Assembly (NCBI RefSeq): GCF_015644585.1
Contig: NZ_JADOBI010000017.1
Location: 1-64,000 of the forward strand
DNA from: Rahnella laticis
GTDB lineage: Bacteria; Pseudomonadota; Gammaproteobacteria; Enterobacterales; Enterobacteriaceae
Direction of reading: 5' to 3'
Length of the DNA: 64,000 bases
Position 1 is the stretch's first letter, and every line of letters begins with the position of its first letter. The notes under the pieces were generated by a model. It saw only the letters and a list, made by a program, of their open reading frames with translations. It did no database searches and was not told the origin of the DNA. Positions 1-11,281 of the stretch are shown here, one piece after another. The position numbers and the translations under genes are program-made.

Positions 1-65
1 GAAACGCCGTAGCGCCGATGGTAGTGTGGGGTCTCCCCATGCGAGAGTAGGGAACTGCCAGGCAT
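1..65 (+). rRNA. rrf: 5S ribosomal RNA, 3' part (5' end outside window)
   Basis: The first 65 bases match the 3' half of enterobacterial 5S rRNA, ending in the conserved GCCAGGCAT that pairs with the missing 5' end. The gene enters from the left edge, so roughly 55 bases are missing. It is the distal gene of an rRNA operon. A terminator follows within 12 bases. In E. coli rrnE sits in the same place, shortly upstream of metA, so this is probably its counterpart. Confidence 0.96.
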
Positions 66-76
66 CAAATAAGTGG

Positions 77-106
77 AAAGCCCTGTACTGACGTACAGGG
101 CTTTTT
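77..106 (+). terminator. rRNA operon intrinsic terminator
   Basis: A perfect 12-bp stem (AAAGCCCTGTAC pairing with GTACAGGGCTTT) closes a TGAC loop and is followed by further T residues. It lies 11 bases after the 5S end, as expected for the end of an rRNA operon. Confidence 0.93.
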
Positions 107-250
107 GCTATGGGAAATTTGGGGAGATTCTTAGCCACACCCTCTGTACTTGCCCTCCTGTCTTACCCTTTTTATCACTCATTGCTTTGCGTTTTCTCTG
201 TTATATAACCAGATCATCTAATTTAATAACCGAAGCTGAAACATTTTCAC

Positions 251-280
251 TTACCGTTTGCAGACTCGACATCTTAGATA
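251..280 (+). promoter_or_regulatory. possible metA sigma-70 promoter
   Basis: TTACCG (251-256) and TAGATA (275-280) are separated by 18 bases and lie about 65 bases upstream of the metA start. The match to sigma-70 consensus is only moderate. The position, just upstream of the Met boxes, is the main support. Confidence 0.35.
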
Positions 281-295
281 AAAACCGCTATCTTC

Positions 296-327
296 GGCTA
301 TCTAGAAGTCTAAACGTATAAATGGAT
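296..327 (+). promoter_or_regulatory. tandem MetJ boxes in the metA leader
   Basis: Four adjacent 8-mers compare with the Met box AGACGTCT. AGAAGTCT (304-311) matches 7 of 8 bases, AAACGTAT (312-319) matches 6 of 8, and the flanking 8-mers match 4 of 8. The leader is nearly the same as the E. coli metA leader, including the TCTAAACGTATAA core. MetJ with S-adenosylmethionine binds such tandem boxes cooperatively, so metA is expected to be repressed by methionine sufficiency. Confidence 0.7.
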
Positions 328-344
328 GTAGTGAGGAAGTAGCT

Positions 345-1274
345 ATGCCGATCCGGGTTCCAGATGAGTTACCAGCCGTAAATTTCCTGCGCAATGAGAA
401 TGTGTTTGTGATGACTTCATCACGTGCAAAAACTCAGGAAATTCGTCCTTTGAAAGTGCTGGTACTCAACCTGATGCCAAAAAAAATTGAGACCGAAAAT
501 CAGTTTTTACGGCTGCTTTCTAACTCTCCTTTACAGATTGATGTGCAGCTTTTGCGCATTGATAGCCGTGAATCTAAAAACACCCCGGCTGAACACCTGA
601 ATAACTTTTACTGTGATTTCGAAGACATCCAGCATGACAACTATGATGGCCTGATTGTCACCGGCGCTCCTTTGGGCTTAGTGGATTTCTGTGATGTTGC
701 TTACTGGCCAGAGATTGAGCGCGTTATCCACTGGGCGAAAGAACATGTCACGTCGACATTGTTCGTGTGTTGGGCGGTGCAGGCTGCGTTGAATGTGCTT
801 TATGATTTGCCGAAGATGACGCGCGAAACCAAGCTTTCAGGCGTTTATCCTCACCAGACATCACAGCCGCTGGCTTTGCTGACCCGTGGATTTGATGAAA
901 CATTCCTGGCTCCTCATTCGCGCTACGCTGATTTCCCTGCGGACATCCTGCGTCAGCATACCGATCTGGATATTTTCGCTGAATCTGACGAAGCCGGTGC
1001 CTATTTGTTCGCAACGAAAGATAAGCGTATGGCCTTCGTTACGGGTCATCCCGAATATGATGCCGGTACGCTGGCCGGAGAATATCTACGTGATGTCGCA
1101 GCCGGTTTATCGCCTGAAATGCCTTATAATTACTTCCCGCAAGATAATGCAGAGCTATCGCCTAAAGCGACCTGGCGTAGTCACGGGCATCTGCTGTTTA
1201 CCAACTGGCTTAACTACTATGTTTATCAGATCACGCCATTCGATCTGCGCCAGATGAACCCAACCCTGGAATAA
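345..1274 (+). CDS. metA: homoserine O-succinyltransferase
   Basis: This enzyme makes O-succinyl-L-homoserine from homoserine and succinyl-CoA, the first committed step of methionine synthesis, in the cytoplasm. The 309-residue protein has the usual family length. The nucleophile is Cys142 in [11 protein letters not shown], and the HPEYD motif near residue 235 supplies the catalytic His and Glu. The start follows GTGAGGAA at a good distance and begins [11 protein letters not shown], as in other MetA proteins. Tandem Met boxes lie just upstream. The gene is monocistronic, with a hairpin 16 bases after the stop. It sits between an rRNA operon and aceB, as in E. coli. Confidence 0.97.
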   Translation: MPIRVPDELPAVNFLRNENVFVMTSSRAKTQEIRPLKVLVLNLMPKKIETENQFLRLLSNSPLQIDVQLLRIDSRESKNTPAEHLNNFYCDFEDIQHDNYDGLIVTGAPLGLVDFCDVAYWPEIERVIHWAKEHVTSTLFVCWAVQAALNVLYDLPKMTRETKLSGVYPHQTSQPLALLTRGFDETFLAPHSRYADFPADILRQHTDLDIFAESDEAGAYLFATKDKRMAFVTGHPEYDAGTLAGEYLRDVAAGLSPEMPYNYFPQDNAELSPKATWRSHGHLLFTNWLNYYVYQITPFDLRQMNPTLE

Positions 1275-1289
1275 TTGCCTTCATGATTT

Positions 1290-1320
1290 GCAGACGATCC
1301 CTGCGCGATCGTCTGCTTCT
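1290..1320 (+). terminator. metA terminator-like hairpin
   Basis: A perfect 10-bp stem, GCAGACGATC with GATCGTCTGC, closes a 7-base loop and is followed by the T-rich TTCTGTTT. It lies 16 bases after the metA stop. The interrupted T tract makes it a moderate terminator. Confidence 0.7.
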
Positions 1321-1458
1321 GTTTGCCTCTAACGTCTTCCTCGCAACTGACTACCCAATCCTCAATCCCAAAAAAATCGAAATAGTTTCTTGTTTTCTGA
1401 TATTTTTTTACGTTTCTATCTCACTGATTAAACGCTATTAATTCATTAAATAAAAATA

Positions 1459-1489
1459 AAATGGAAATCGTTTTTGATTTTATGAAAAT
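1459..1489 (+). promoter_or_regulatory. IclR operator of the aceBAK operon
   Basis: The AT-rich 368-base gap between metA and aceB contains ATGGAAATCG followed by TTTTTGATTTTATG. This is nearly identical to the IclR-binding segment upstream of E. coli aceB. It lies about 155 bases upstream of aceB, and iclR itself is encoded at the end of the same operon. Repression of aceBAK by IclR during growth without acetate is therefore expected. The rest of the gap is AT-rich leader with no convincing ORF. Confidence 0.75.
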
Positions 1490-1642
1490 CCTGATTACGC
1501 TTAAATCTATCGGGCAATAAATGACCATCGATAAATACCCACAGGATCTTTCCCGGTATCGCTGGTTTATTTTCTACCGTATCAGCATCTGCTTAGTGAG
1601 GCGGTCTGGCAGATTTAAGTCGAAAAATCAGGAGAGTTAGCG

Positions 1643-3241
1643 ATGTCAGAGCAAATTACGCGCAGTCAGCTTGGTTTTACACGCCGTTTTGGTGAAAACG
1701 AAACACATATTCTGACTGAAGAAGCAGTGGATTTTTTGTCTGAGCTGGTCGTGCGCTTTACCCCGCTGCGTAACCGCTTGCTGACAGAACGTGTCGCAGT
1801 GCAGAGAAAAATTGATGACGGTACTTTACCGAATTTCATTTCGGAAACTGATTCCATAAAAAAATCAGGGTGGAAAATTCGGGGCATTCCGGAAGATTTA
1901 AGAGATCGCCGCGTAGAAATCACCGGACCCGTAGAACGCAAAATGGTGATTAACGCGCTTAATGCCAATGTGAAAGTCTTTATGGCGGATTTTGAAGATT
2001 CCCTGGCTCCTGACTGGCAAAAAGTCATCGAAGGGCAGATCAACTTACGTGATGCGGTTAACGGTACGATAAGTTACACCAATGAGTTAGGTAAAATTTA
2101 CCAGCTCAAACCTGATCCAGCCGTGTTGATCTGCCGCGTCCGTGGCCTGCACTTGCCCGAAAAACATGTGACCTGGCAGGGAGAAGCCGTTCCCGGTTCA
2201 TTGTTTGATTTTGCTCTGTATTTCTTCCATAACCATCGCGCGTTACTGGCAAAAGGCAGCGGCCCTTATTTCTATCTGCCAAAAATGCAGTCTTATCAGG
2301 AAGCGGACTGGTGGAGTCAGGTCTTCAGCTTTGCGGAGGACTACGCCGGATTATCCCGTGGCACCATCAAAGCCACCGTTCTGATTGAAACTCTGCCTGC
2401 CGTATTCCAGATGGACGAAATTCTTTACCACCTGCGCGACCATATCGTCGGGCTGAATTGTGGCCGCTGGGATTACATCTTCAGCTATATCAAAACGTTG
2501 AAGAGTCATGCTGACCGGGTTTTGCCCGATCGCCAGTCAGTTACCATGACGCAGCCATTCCTCAACGCGTACTCACGGCTTCTCATCAAAACCTGCCACC
2601 GCCGCGGCGCATTTGCGATGGGGGGAATGGCGGCATTTATCCCGAGCAAAGATGTTAAACGCAACGAATGGGTGCTGAACAAGGTAAGAACGGACAAAGA
2701 GCTGGAAGCGACCAACGGGCATGACGGCACCTGGATAGCACATCCGGGGCTGGCTGATACCGTGCTGGAAGTCTTCGATAAAGCGCTCGGTTCCCGCTCC
2801 AACCAGCTGGACGTATTACGCGAAGACGATGCTGATATTACAGCGGCACGACTGCTGGAGCCTTGTTCCGGCGAACGTACTGAAGAGGGTATGCGTGCCA
2901 ATATCCGCGTCGCCGTGCAGTACATCGAAGCGTGGATCTCCGGTAATGGCTGCGTACCTATTTACGGGCTGATGGAAGATGCCGCTACCGCCGAGATTTC
3001 CCGAACCTCAATCTGGCAATGGATCCATCACGGCAAAACGCTCAGCGACGGTCAGCTGGTCACCAAGCCTTTGTTTCGCCGCATGCTGAATGAAGAAATG
3101 CTGGTGATACAACAGGAGTTAGGCGAACAACGTTTCAGCGCCGGGCGTTTCACGCAGGCCGCCACATTAATGGAAAAAATTACCACGCAGGATGAGTTAA
3201 TCGACTTCCTGACCCTGGCGGGCTATCAGCTGCTGGCCTGA
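1643..3241 (+). CDS. aceB: malate synthase A
   Basis: Malate synthase condenses glyoxylate with acetyl-CoA to malate, the second step of the glyoxylate shunt used on acetate and fatty acids. The 532-residue protein matches the short A-type enzyme (533 in E. coli) rather than the longer G type. Recognisable blocks are [14 protein letters not shown], the active-site [11 protein letters not shown] near 112-122, and the late segment [18 protein letters not shown]. The start has AGGAGAG seven bases upstream. aceA follows 40 bases later. A conserved IclR operator lies upstream. Confidence 0.97.
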   Translation: MSEQITRSQLGFTRRFGENETHILTEEAVDFLSELVVRFTPLRNRLLTERVAVQRKIDDGTLPNFISETDSIKKSGWKIRGIPEDLRDRRVEITGPVERKMVINALNANVKVFMADFEDSLAPDWQKVIEGQINLRDAVNGTISYTNELGKIYQLKPDPAVLICRVRGLHLPEKHVTWQGEAVPGSLFDFALYFFHNHRALLAKGSGPYFYLPKMQSYQEADWWSQVFSFAEDYAGLSRGTIKATVLIETLPAVFQMDEILYHLRDHIVGLNCGRWDYIFSYIKTLKSHADRVLPDRQSVTMTQPFLNAYSRLLIKTCHRRGAFAMGGMAAFIPSKDVKRNEWVLNKVRTDKELEATNGHDGTWIAHPGLADTVLEVFDKALGSRSNQLDVLREDDADITAARLLEPCSGERTEEGMRANIRVAVQYIEAWISGNGCVPIYGLMEDAATAEISRTSIWQWIHHGKTLSDGQLVTKPLFRRMLNEEMLVIQQELGEQRFSAGRFTQAATLMEKITTQDELIDFLTLAGYQLLA

Positions 3242-3281
3242 TTCTTCTTACCCTACACATAAAAAGACCGGAGCATTTGCC

Positions 3282-4604
3282 ATGAAAACAACTCGTACTC
3301 AGCAAATTCAGCAGCTTGAAGAAACCTGGAATCAGCCACGCTGGAAGGGGATTACCCGCCCTTATACGGCCGCCGAAGTCATCAGCCTGCGCGGCTCGGT
3401 GAACCCGGAATGTACTCTGGCTCAGCACGGCGCTGCCCGTCTGTGGAATTTACTGCACGGCGCGTCCCGTAAGGGATATGTGAATTGCCTGGGCGCGCTC
3501 ACCGGCGGGCAGGCATTGCAGCAGGCAAAAGCCGGGATTGAGGCGATTTATCTGTCTGGCTGGCAGGTTGCCGCCGATGCGAATACCGCATCCAGTATGT
3601 ATCCCGATCAGTCGTTATATCCGGTGAATTCTGTACCGGAAGTGGTGGCCCGTATTAACAATACCTTCCGCCGTGCCGATCAGATTCAATGGGCAAATAA
3701 TATTGAACCGGGTCAGCAAGGCTATACCGATTATTTCCTGCCGATAGTTGCCGACGCAGAGGCCGGTTTTGGCGGCGTGCTGAATGCGTTTGAACTGATG
3801 AAATCAATGATTGAAGCCGGTGCGGCAGCGGTGCATTTCGAGGACCAGCTTGCTGCGGTGAAAAAATGCGGACACATGGGAGGCAAGGTGCTGGTACCTA
3901 CTCAGGAGGCAGTTCAAAAGCTGGTGTCTGCGCGTCTGGCTGCTGATGTACTTGGCGTGCCGACCTTGCTGGTGGCCCGTACCGACGCCGACGCCGCTGA
4001 TTTGCTGACATCCGATTGCGATCCTTATGATAGCCAGTTCATTACCGGCGAGAGAACGCATGAAGGTTTTTACCGCACACATGCTGGCATTGAACAGGCG
4101 ATCAGCCGCGGGCTGGCTTACGCGCCGTATGCTGACGTTGTCTGGTGTGAAACATCGACGCCGGATTTGAAACTTGCACAGCGTTTTGCTGAGGCGATTC
4201 ACGCGAAATTCCCGGGCAAATTGCTGGCCTATAACTGCTCACCGTCGTTTAACTGGAAGAAGAATCTGGATGATAAAACGATTGCCAGCTTCCAGGATCA
4301 GCTGGCGGCGATGGGCTATCAGTACCAGTTCATCACGCTGGCGGGCATACACAGCATGTGGTTCAACATGTTCGATCTTGCTCATGCGTATGCGCAGGGC
4401 GAGGGGATGAAGCATTACGTCGAAAAAGTGCAGGAACCTGAATTTGCGGCGATCGGCCGCGGATACACTTTTGCTTCACATCAGCAGGAAGTGGGCACCG
4501 GGTATTTCGACAAAGTGACGAACATCATTCAGGGCGGACGCTCATCGGTAACCGCGTTAACCGGTTCGACCGAAGAACAGCAATTCTCCCCGACATCCCA
4601 CTGA
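3282..4604 (+). CDS. aceA: isocitrate lyase
   Basis: This enzyme splits isocitrate into succinate and glyoxylate, the entry step of the glyoxylate bypass. The 440-residue protein (434 in E. coli) carries the isocitrate lyase signature KKCGHMGGK at residues 194-202, with catalytic Cys196. The upstream [10 protein letters not shown] segment contributes magnesium and substrate ligands. It is the second gene of aceBAK and is followed by a strong hairpin before aceK. The extreme C terminus ([17 protein letters not shown]) extends slightly past the E. coli protein. Confidence 0.97.
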   Translation: MKTTRTQQIQQLEETWNQPRWKGITRPYTAAEVISLRGSVNPECTLAQHGAARLWNLLHGASRKGYVNCLGALTGGQALQQAKAGIEAIYLSGWQVAADANTASSMYPDQSLYPVNSVPEVVARINNTFRRADQIQWANNIEPGQQGYTDYFLPIVADAEAGFGGVLNAFELMKSMIEAGAAAVHFEDQLAAVKKCGHMGGKVLVPTQEAVQKLVSARLAADVLGVPTLLVARTDADAADLLTSDCDPYDSQFITGERTHEGFYRTHAGIEQAISRGLAYAPYADVVWCETSTPDLKLAQRFAEAIHAKFPGKLLAYNCSPSFNWKKNLDDKTIASFQDQLAAMGYQYQFITLAGIHSMWFNMFDLAHAYAQGEGMKHYVEKVQEPEFAAIGRGYTFASHQQEVGTGYFDKVTNIIQGGRSSVTALTGSTEEQQFSPTSH

Positions 4605-4609
4605 TCTGA

Positions 4610-4630
4610 CCCGGCGCAAGCCGGGTTTTT
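4610..4630 (+). terminator. aceA-aceK intercistronic hairpin with T tract
   Basis: CCCGGC and GCCGGG form a 6-bp stem around a GCAA tetraloop, followed immediately by five Ts. This looks like an intrinsic terminator. Sitting inside the operon, it should reduce read-through so that AceK is made in far smaller amounts than AceA. E. coli also has a polar intercistronic structure here. Confidence 0.8.
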
Positions 4631-4650
4631 CCTCTGACGGAGCCGACATT

Positions 4651-6363
4651 ATGCGCATCGAGCTGTTGATTGCTCAGACTATTTTGCAAGGGTTCGATGC
4701 ACAGTATGGCCGGTTTCTGGAGGTGACTTCAGAAGCTCAGCAACGTTTCGAGCGTGCCAACTGGCCGGCGGTGCAGGCGGCCATGAAACAGCGAATTCAT
4801 CTTTATGACCACCATGTCGGATTGGTTGTCTCTCAGCTCAAATGCATCACGGGTCAGCACTTTTACGATGCTGCATTTCTGGTCCGCATAAAAAACTGTT
4901 ACGCCGGATTGTTGCCTGACTATCCCCGGGCAGAAATCGCCGAAAGTTTCTTTAATTCAGTCTATTGCCGGATTTTCAAACACCGTGAACTCACGACAGA
5001 TAAGCTTTTTATTTTTAGCGAACAGCCAGTCCACCGGCCACAGAACTGCGCCCGGCCACTCGCCCGGCAATATCCTGTGAAAGGAAATCTGGTCGCCACA
5101 CTGAGCCGGGTTCTCTACGATCTGCCGATGCGTTTAGCGTGGGAGAATGGGCCGCGTGATATTGATTACATCAGTACAGCGTTGCAGCAGAGATTCCCCA
5201 GTGATGCGGTATCAGAGGCGGTAATTGAGATCTCCACTGAAGTTTTCTACCGCAATAAGGCGGCGTGGATTATTGGAAAAATCAGGATGGGTCAGCAGGT
5301 TTTCCCGCTGTTATTGCCGGTACATCAAAGCCATCAGCGCGAATTGTTTGTGGATGCGTGTCTGACAGAGGGAAATGATGCCAGCATCGTTTTCGGCTTC
5401 GCGCGTTCCTATTTTATGGTTTACGCCCCGCAACCGGGCGCGCTGGTGGAATGGTTACGGGAGATATTACCGGCCAAAACGACGGCTGAACTTTACAGCG
5501 CGATTGGCTGCCAGAAGCATGCGAAAACCGAATGTTATCGTGAGCATTTACGCTTTATGGCGCAAACCGACGAGTCTTTTATTATTGCGCCGGGCGTCAA
5601 AGGTATGGTCATGCTGGTCTTTACCTTGCCGGGAAGTGACCGCGTTTTCAAAGTCATTAAAGACCGTTTCGCCCCGCAAAAGGAGGTGACCGAAGCGCAG
5701 GTTATGGCCTGTTACCAGCTGGTCAAAGAGCACGACCGCGTAGGGCGGATGGCTGATACCCAGGAATTTGAGCATTTTGTTCTGGCTAAGAAAAACATTA
5801 GTCCGGAGTTAATGGCAGAGCTACAACGTGAAGTCCCGGCGAAGATTGAAGATCTGGGCGACAGTATTGCCCTGAAGCATTTGTATATCGAACGGCGTAT
5901 GACGCCGCTGAATTTATATCTGGAACAGGCGGATGATCAGCAGCTGCATGACGTTATTGAAGAATACGGCAACGCGATTAAACAACTTGCGGCAGCGAAC
6001 ATCTTTCCCGGCGATATGTTGTTTAAAAACTTTGGCGTAACCCGTCATGGTCGTGTCGTATTTTATGATTACGACGAAATCTGTTACATGACGGAAGTGA
6101 ATTTCCGCGATATTCCTGCCGCGCGTTACCCTGAGGATGAACTGGCCAGCGAGCCCTGGTACAGCATTGCACCGGGGGATGTTTTTCCTGAAGAATTTCG
6201 CCATTTCCTGTGCAGCGACAAGCGTGTCCGGCAGTTCTTCGAAGCGGCACACAATGACCTGTTTTGTGCCGATTACTGGCGCGGTTTGCAAACACGGATC
6301 CGCGAAGGGCACGTCGAGGACGTCTTCGCATATCGTCGCAGCCAGCGTTTCAGCCGCCGTTAA
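4651..6363 (+). CDS. aceK: isocitrate dehydrogenase kinase/phosphatase
   Basis: AceK reversibly phosphorylates isocitrate dehydrogenase, which sets the branch between the TCA cycle and the glyoxylate shunt. The 570-residue protein (578 in E. coli) has the regulatory N-terminal region and a kinase-like C-terminal half. [21 protein letters not shown] forms the nucleotide loop, and [10 protein letters not shown] followed by [11 protein letters not shown] carries the Asn and Asp ligands. The start is preceded by ACGGAG. It is the last gene of aceBAK, behind an internal hairpin, and converges on iclR. Confidence 0.96.
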   Translation: MRIELLIAQTILQGFDAQYGRFLEVTSEAQQRFERANWPAVQAAMKQRIHLYDHHVGLVVSQLKCITGQHFYDAAFLVRIKNCYAGLLPDYPRAEIAESFFNSVYCRIFKHRELTTDKLFIFSEQPVHRPQNCARPLARQYPVKGNLVATLSRVLYDLPMRLAWENGPRDIDYISTALQQRFPSDAVSEAVIEISTEVFYRNKAAWIIGKIRMGQQVFPLLLPVHQSHQRELFVDACLTEGNDASIVFGFARSYFMVYAPQPGALVEWLREILPAKTTAELYSAIGCQKHAKTECYREHLRFMAQTDESFIIAPGVKGMVMLVFTLPGSDRVFKVIKDRFAPQKEVTEAQVMACYQLVKEHDRVGRMADTQEFEHFVLAKKNISPELMAELQREVPAKIEDLGDSIALKHLYIERRMTPLNLYLEQADDQQLHDVIEEYGNAIKQLAAANIFPGDMLFKNFGVTRHGRVVFYDYDEICYMTEVNFRDIPAARYPEDELASEPWYSIAPGDVFPEEFRHFLCSDKRVRQFFEAAHNDLFCADYWRGLQTRIREGHVEDVFAYRRSQRFSRR

Positions 6364-6370
6364 GTCTTAT

Positions 6371-6393
6371 GCTCCCGCCATCCGTGCGGGAGC
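6371..6393. terminator. hairpin between convergent aceK and iclR
   Basis: GCTCCCGC and GCGGGAGC form a perfect 8-bp stem with a 7-base loop between the two convergent stop codons. There is no T tract on either strand, so termination strength is uncertain. Confidence 0.5.
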
Positions 6394-6403
6394 TGCTCCT
6401 CAA

Positions 6404-7246
6404 TTAATGTTTCCCGCCGCCATAAGCCTGCGTAATTTCTTTTGCTGCATGGATCACCAGCGCGCCCAGTTCTGTCACTCGATCGTCTGTTATCCGTGAA
6501 ACCGGGCCTGAAATGGAAATAGCGGCGTAAGCATCGTTATGCTCATCGTAAATGCAGGTCGCCACGCAGCGCAGGCCTAGCGCATGTTCTTCATCATCAA
6601 AGGCATAACCGCGTTTGCGCGTATCGGCCAGCTCCTGTTTCAGGTTTGCCGGAGACGTCTTGGTCAGTGGCGTGTAGCTGTGCAAACCAATTTTGTGCAG
6701 AAGTTTCGCCAGGCGCTCTTCCGGCAGGGTGGAAAGAAATGCCTTACCCGCGCCGGAAGCGTGCATCGGCAGTTTTCCGCCAATCGGCGCTGACATCCGC
6801 ATCAGCGCATTGCACTGCACCTGATCGATGATGATCGCCTGATAATCACTGTGATCCAGTACGGCCAGATTGACGGTTTCACCCGACTCTTCCATCAGAC
6901 GGCGCAGCATCGGGTGCACCATCGCGAGTAAATTACGGCTTTGCAGAAAACTGCTGCCGACTACGAACGCATGCGAGCCGATGGTCCACAGACCCAAATC
7001 GCCGACCTGCCGGACAAAACCCTGTTGCTGCATCGTGGTCAGCAAACGGTGAGTGGTGGAATTCGGTAAACCTGCCTGCTGAGCCAGATCCGTCAGCGCA
7101 ACGCTGCCCTGAGCTTCAGCGATATATTCCAGCAACTTAAGGCCACGCGTGAGGGACTGAACCTGTCCGGTGGCGGCGCTGCCTGTTGTCGCAGCGGTTT
7201 TTGTTTTCTTAGCACGCTTGGCCGGAGTCAATGCGGACGTTGCCAT
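6404..7246 (-). CDS. iclR: acetate operon repressor IclR
   Basis: IclR represses aceBAK. The N-terminal winged helix-turn-helix includes LTDLAQQAGLPNSTTHRLLTTMQQQGFV. The C-terminal GAF-like effector domain carries the IclR signature around AFDDEEHALGLRCVATCIYDE. I chose the ATG at 7246, which gives 280 residues, because AAGGAA stands 8 bases upstream and the protein then begins close to the E. coli start. An upstream in-frame ATG at 7294 has no good ribosome site. The N-terminal 20 residues are Ala/Lys/Thr-rich. The gene is divergent from metH and convergent with aceK, as in E. coli. Confidence 0.95.
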   Translation of the reverse strand: MATSALTPAKRAKKTKTAATTGSAATGQVQSLTRGLKLLEYIAEAQGSVALTDLAQQAGLPNSTTHRLLTTMQQQGFVRQVGDLGLWTIGSHAFVVGSSFLQSRNLLAMVHPMLRRLMEESGETVNLAVLDHSDYQAIIIDQVQCNALMRMSAPIGGKLPMHASGAGKAFLSTLPEERLAKLLHKIGLHSYTPLTKTSPANLKQELADTRKRGYAFDDEEHALGLRCVATCIYDEHNDAYAAISISGPVSRITDDRVTELGALVIHAAKEITQAYGGGKH

Positions 7247-7511
7247 AAGCCTGTTCCTTGTAAGATGCGCCAAACGCTGGCGAAGAAAAGTCATTTTTGG
7301 AATTGGTTTTCGTTTTTACAGTATGGATCGCAACCTGCCTTTGCGCTCATCCGATGTGTTGCACAGCATTTGCGGGATGCCTTCCTGAATTGAAAAAGTC
7401 TCATGTCACCGCGGCCTTTTGCCTTCTGAAGGTATGCTAGGATGTTGACCATAATTTCCGGCGTATGAATGAACAATTTGCCGGGTGTGCGTGGTGGGTG
7501 ATGAGGTGAAA

Positions 7512-10500
7512 GTGACTAATCGGGTTGAAGCGCTACATAAGCAACTGGCACAGCGCATTTTGGTGCTGGACGGCGGCATGGGAACCATGATCCAGAGCTA
7601 CCGTCTTGAAGAAGAAGATTATCGCGGCGAGCGCTTTGCCGACTGGGAAAGCGATCTTAAAGGTAATAACGATCTTCTGGTCCTGAGCAACCCCGAAGTG
7701 ATCATCGAGATTCATAACGGTTATCTTGCCGCTGGCGCAGATATTCTCGAAACCAACACCTTTAACTCCACGACCATCGCGATGGCCGACTACCACATGG
7801 AGTCGCTTTCCGCGGAAATTAACTATGAAGCGGCTCGTCTGGCGCGGATCTGCGCCGATGAATGGACTGCACGCACGCCGGATAAACCGCGTTATGTGGC
7901 CGGTGTTTTAGGCCCGACCAACCGCACGGCTTCGATCTCTCCGGATGTTAACGATCCGGCTTTCCGTAATGTCTCTTTCGACCAACTGGTCGAAGCGTAC
8001 CGCGAATCCACCCGGGCGCTGATTAAAGGCGGTGCCGATCTGATCATGATCGAAACCGTTTTCGACACACTCAACGCCAAAGCCGCGACGTTTGCGGTGG
8101 AAACCGAATTTGAAGCGCTGGGTATCGTACTACCGGTAATGGTTTCCGGCACGATCACCGACGCCTCTGGCCGTACGTTGTCAGGCCAGACAACCGAAGC
8201 GTTTTATAACTCGCTGCGTCACGTTAAGCCGCTCACATTCGGCCTGAACTGCGCACTGGGGCCGGACGAATTACGCCAGTATGTCGCCGAATTATCGCGT
8301 ATTGCTGAATGTTATGTCACCGCGCACCCGAATGCGGGCTTACCGAACGCCTTTGGTGAGTACGATCTTGAAGCCAAAGAAATGGCGGAGCACATCAGCG
8401 AATGGGCGCGCTCGGGCTTCCTGAATATCGTCGGCGGCTGCTGTGGTACCACGCCGGCGCACATTGCTGCGATGGTGAAAGCGGTTGAAGGTGTGCCCCC
8501 GCGTCAGCTGCCGGTTATTCCCGTTGCCTGCCGTCTGGCGGGGCTGGAACCGCTGACTATCGATGCACAAACCCTCTTTGTGAACGTGGGTGAGCGTACC
8601 AACGTCACCGGTTCTGCGCGTTTCAAACGCCTGATTAAAGAAGAAAAATATGCCGAAGCGCTGGCAGTGGCCCGTCAGCAGGTGGAAAGCGGCGCGCAGA
8701 TTATCGACATCAACATGGATGAAGGGATGCTCGACGCTGAAGCGGCGATGGTGCGCTTCCTGAATCTGATTGCCGGTGAACCGGATATTGCCCGCGTGCC
8801 GATCATGATTGACTCCTCCAAGTGGGATGTCATCGAAAAAGGTCTGAAATGTATCCAGGGCAAAGGCATTGTTAACTCCATCTCGATGAAAGAAGGGGAA
8901 GAAGCTTTCCTTCACCATGCCCGGATTGTGCGACGTTACGGCGCGGCCGTGGTGGTCATGGCTTTTGATGAAACCGGACAGGCAGATACCCGTGCCCGTA
9001 AAATCGAAATCTGCCGCCGCGCCTATAAATTACTGACAGAAAAAGTCGGCTTCCCGCCGGAAGATATTATCTTTGACCCGAATATCTTCGCGGTCGCCAC
9101 GGGGATTGATGAGCACAATAACTACGCCGTCGACTTCATCGAGGCCTGTGCAGATATCAAATCAGAATTGCCGCATGCGATGATCTCGGGCGGCGTTTCC
9201 AACGTTTCCTTCTCCTTCCGCGGCAATGAGCCGGTGCGCGAAGCCATTCACGCCGTATTCCTGTATCACGCGATCCGCAACGGCATGGATATGGGCATTG
9301 TTAATGCCGGTCAGTTGGCTATTTACGATGACTTACCGGCTGAACTGCGCGATGCCGTTGAAGATGTGATTCTGAACCGCCGTGAAGACGGTACAGAACG
9401 CCTGTTGGAGCTGGCGGAAAAATACCGTGGAAGCAAAGACGACGGCGAAGCCAACAAACAGCAGGCCGAATGGCGTGGCTGGGATGTTAAAAAACGCCTC
9501 GAATATTCCCTGATCAAAGGCATTACCGAATTCATCGAGCTGGACACCGAAGAGTGCCGCCAGCAGGCCGTTCGCCCGATTGAAGTGATTGAAGGGCCGC
9601 TGATGGATGGTATGAACGTCGTCGGGGACCTTTTCGGTGCCGGCAAAATGTTCCTGCCGCAAGTGGTGAAATCCGCGCGTGTAATGAAGCAGGCGGTGGC
9701 TTATCTCGAACCTTACATCGAAGCCAGCAAGGAGAAAGGCCAGACAAACGGCAAAATCCTGCTCGCGACGGTGAAAGGCGATGTTCATGACATCGGCAAA
9801 AATATCGTGGGTGTGGTGCTGCAATGTAATAACTACGAGATTATCGATCTCGGGGTTATGGTGCCGACCGACAAAATATTGAAAACAGCCATCGAAGAAA
9901 ACGTCGATATCATCGGCCTTTCCGGCCTCATCACGCCGTCGCTGGACGAAATGGTCAACGTGGCAAAAGAGATGGAGCGCCGCGGGTTTACGATGCCGCT
10001 GCTTATCGGCGGTGCCACCACATCTAAGGCGCATACCGCGGTTAAAATCGAGCAGAACTACAGCGGCGCGACGTGTTACGTACAAAACGCCTCGCGTTCT
10101 GTCGGCGTAGTTTCGGCTCTGTTATCCGCTGAACAGCGTGACGCTTTTATCGGGCGAACCCGCAAAGAATACGAAACTGTGCGGATCCAGCATGGCCGCA
10201 AAAAGCCCCGGACGCCGCCGGTCAGCCTTGAAGTGGCGCGCGACAATGCTACGACGATTGACTGGGAAAATTATACGCCGCCGGTCGCGCATCGTTTGGG
10301 TATCCAGAAAGTGGAAGCCAGCATCGAAACGCTGCGTAATTACATCGACTGGACGCCATTCTTCATGACCTGGTCGCTGGCAGGCAAATACCCGCGAATT
10401 CTGGAAGATGAAGTCGTTGGCGAAGAAGCCAAACGCCTGTTCAAGGATGCTAACGATCTGCTCGATAAGCTTTCCGCTGAAAAATTACTGAATCCGCGCG

Positions 10501-11195
10501 GTGTAGTCGGCTTATTCCCGGCGAACCGCAAAGGCGACGATATCGAAATTTACAGCGACGAACGTCGTGATGAAGTGCTGGTGGTCAGCCACCATTTGCG
10601 TCAGCAAACCGAAAAAACGGACTTCGCGAACTATTGCCTGGCCGATTTTGTTGCGCCGAAATCCAGCGGCAAAAAAGATTACATGGGCGCATTTGCCGTG
10701 ACCGGCGGGCTGGAGGAGGACGCGCTGGCCGAGGCGTACGACAGGCAGCACGACGATTACAACAAAATCATGATCAAAGCGCTGGCAGACCGTCTGGCAG
10801 AAGCCTTTGCAGAATACCTGCATGAAAAAGTGCGTAAGGTTTACTGGGGTTTTGCCGCCAACGAGAACCTGAGTAACGAAGAACTTATTCGTGAAAATTA
10901 TCAGGGGATCCGCCCGGCACCGGGTTATCCGGCGTGTCCTGAACACACTGAAAAAGGGCAAATCTGGAAACTGCTGGATGTTGAGGCTAACACCGGTATG
11001 CAACTGACCGAATCCTTTGCAATGTGGCCGGGCGCGGCTGTCTCGGGCTGGTATTTCAGCCATCCCGACAGCAAATATTTCGCCGTCGCACAAATCCAGC
11101 GCGATCAGGTTGAGGATTACGCGGCTCGTAAGAATATGCCCGTCGCCGAAGTCGAACGCTGGCTGGCGCCTAACTTAGGTTACGACGCCGACTAA
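7512..11195 (+). CDS. metH: cobalamin-dependent methionine synthase
   Basis: MetH transfers a methyl group from 5-methyltetrahydrofolate through cobalamin to homocysteine. All four modules are present. The homocysteine domain runs to about 325 (zinc ligands in LNCALG and GGCCGTTP). The pterin domain is about 355-620 ([13 protein letters not shown]). The cobalamin module, about 650-890, has the lower-ligand motif DVHDIGKN. The reactivation domain forms the C terminus ([20 protein letters not shown]). I chose GTG at 7512: GAGG lies 5 bases upstream, and the resulting 1227 residues equal the E. coli length. A GTG nine codons earlier is in frame. The cell therefore must make or import B12. Confidence 0.97.
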   Translation: MTNRVEALHKQLAQRILVLDGGMGTMIQSYRLEEEDYRGERFADWESDLKGNNDLLVLSNPEVIIEIHNGYLAAGADILETNTFNSTTIAMADYHMESLSAEINYEAARLARICADEWTARTPDKPRYVAGVLGPTNRTASISPDVNDPAFRNVSFDQLVEAYRESTRALIKGGADLIMIETVFDTLNAKAATFAVETEFEALGIVLPVMVSGTITDASGRTLSGQTTEAFYNSLRHVKPLTFGLNCALGPDELRQYVAELSRIAECYVTAHPNAGLPNAFGEYDLEAKEMAEHISEWARSGFLNIVGGCCGTTPAHIAAMVKAVEGVPPRQLPVIPVACRLAGLEPLTIDAQTLFVNVGERTNVTGSARFKRLIKEEKYAEALAVARQQVESGAQIIDINMDEGMLDAEAAMVRFLNLIAGEPDIARVPIMIDSSKWDVIEKGLKCIQGKGIVNSISMKEGEEAFLHHARIVRRYGAAVVVMAFDETGQADTRARKIEICRRAYKLLTEKVGFPPEDIIFDPNIFAVATGIDEHNNYAVDFIEACADIKSELPHAMISGGVSNVSFSFRGNEPVREAIHAVFLYHAIRNGMDMGIVNAGQLAIYDDLPAELRDAVEDVILNRREDGTERLLELAEKYRGSKDDGEANKQQAEWRGWDVKKRLEYSLIKGITEFIELDTEECRQQAVRPIEVIEGPLMDGMNVVGDLFGAGKMFLPQVVKSARVMKQAVAYLEPYIEASKEKGQTNGKILLATVKGDVHDIGKNIVGVVLQCNNYEIIDLGVMVPTDKILKTAIEENVDIIGLSGLITPSLDEMVNVAKEMERRGFTMPLLIGGATTSKAHTAVKIEQNYSGATCYVQNASRSVGVVSALLSAEQRDAFIGRTRKEYETVRIQHGRKKPRTPPVSLEVARDNATTIDWENYTPPVAHRLGIQKVEASIETLRNYIDWTPFFMTWSLAGKYPRILEDEVVGEEAKRLFKDANDLLDKLSAEKLLNPRGVVGLFPANRKGDDIEIYSDERRDEVLVVSHHLRQQTEKTDFANYCLADFVAPKSSGKKDYMGAFAVTGGLEEDALAEAYDRQHDDYNKIMIKALADRLAEAFAEYLHEKVRKVYWGFAANENLSNEELIRENYQGIRPAPGYPACPEHTEKGQIWKLLDVEANTGMQLTESFAMWPGAAVSGWYFSHPDSKYFAVAQIQRDQVEDYAARKNMPVAEVERWLAPNLGYDAD

Positions 11196-11244
11196 TTCCC
11201 CCGTCATGCTTTCAGCTGACTCTGCGCTGGCGATTCTCATGAAC

Positions 11245-11280
11245 CCCGGCCACTGACTTCATCAGGTGGCCGGGATTTAT
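11245..11280 (+). terminator. metH terminator
   Basis: CCCGGCCAC pairs with GTGGCCGGG, with an additional TGA/TCA inner stem, and ATTTATTTC follows. It lies between the convergent metH and the GntR-family gene. Confidence 0.75.
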
Positions 11281-11281
11281 T

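Noticed and set aside
73-321. 82-codon open frame after the 5S gene
   Set aside because: It runs through the rRNA terminator and the metA promoter/Met-box region, has no ribosome site and no family resemblance.
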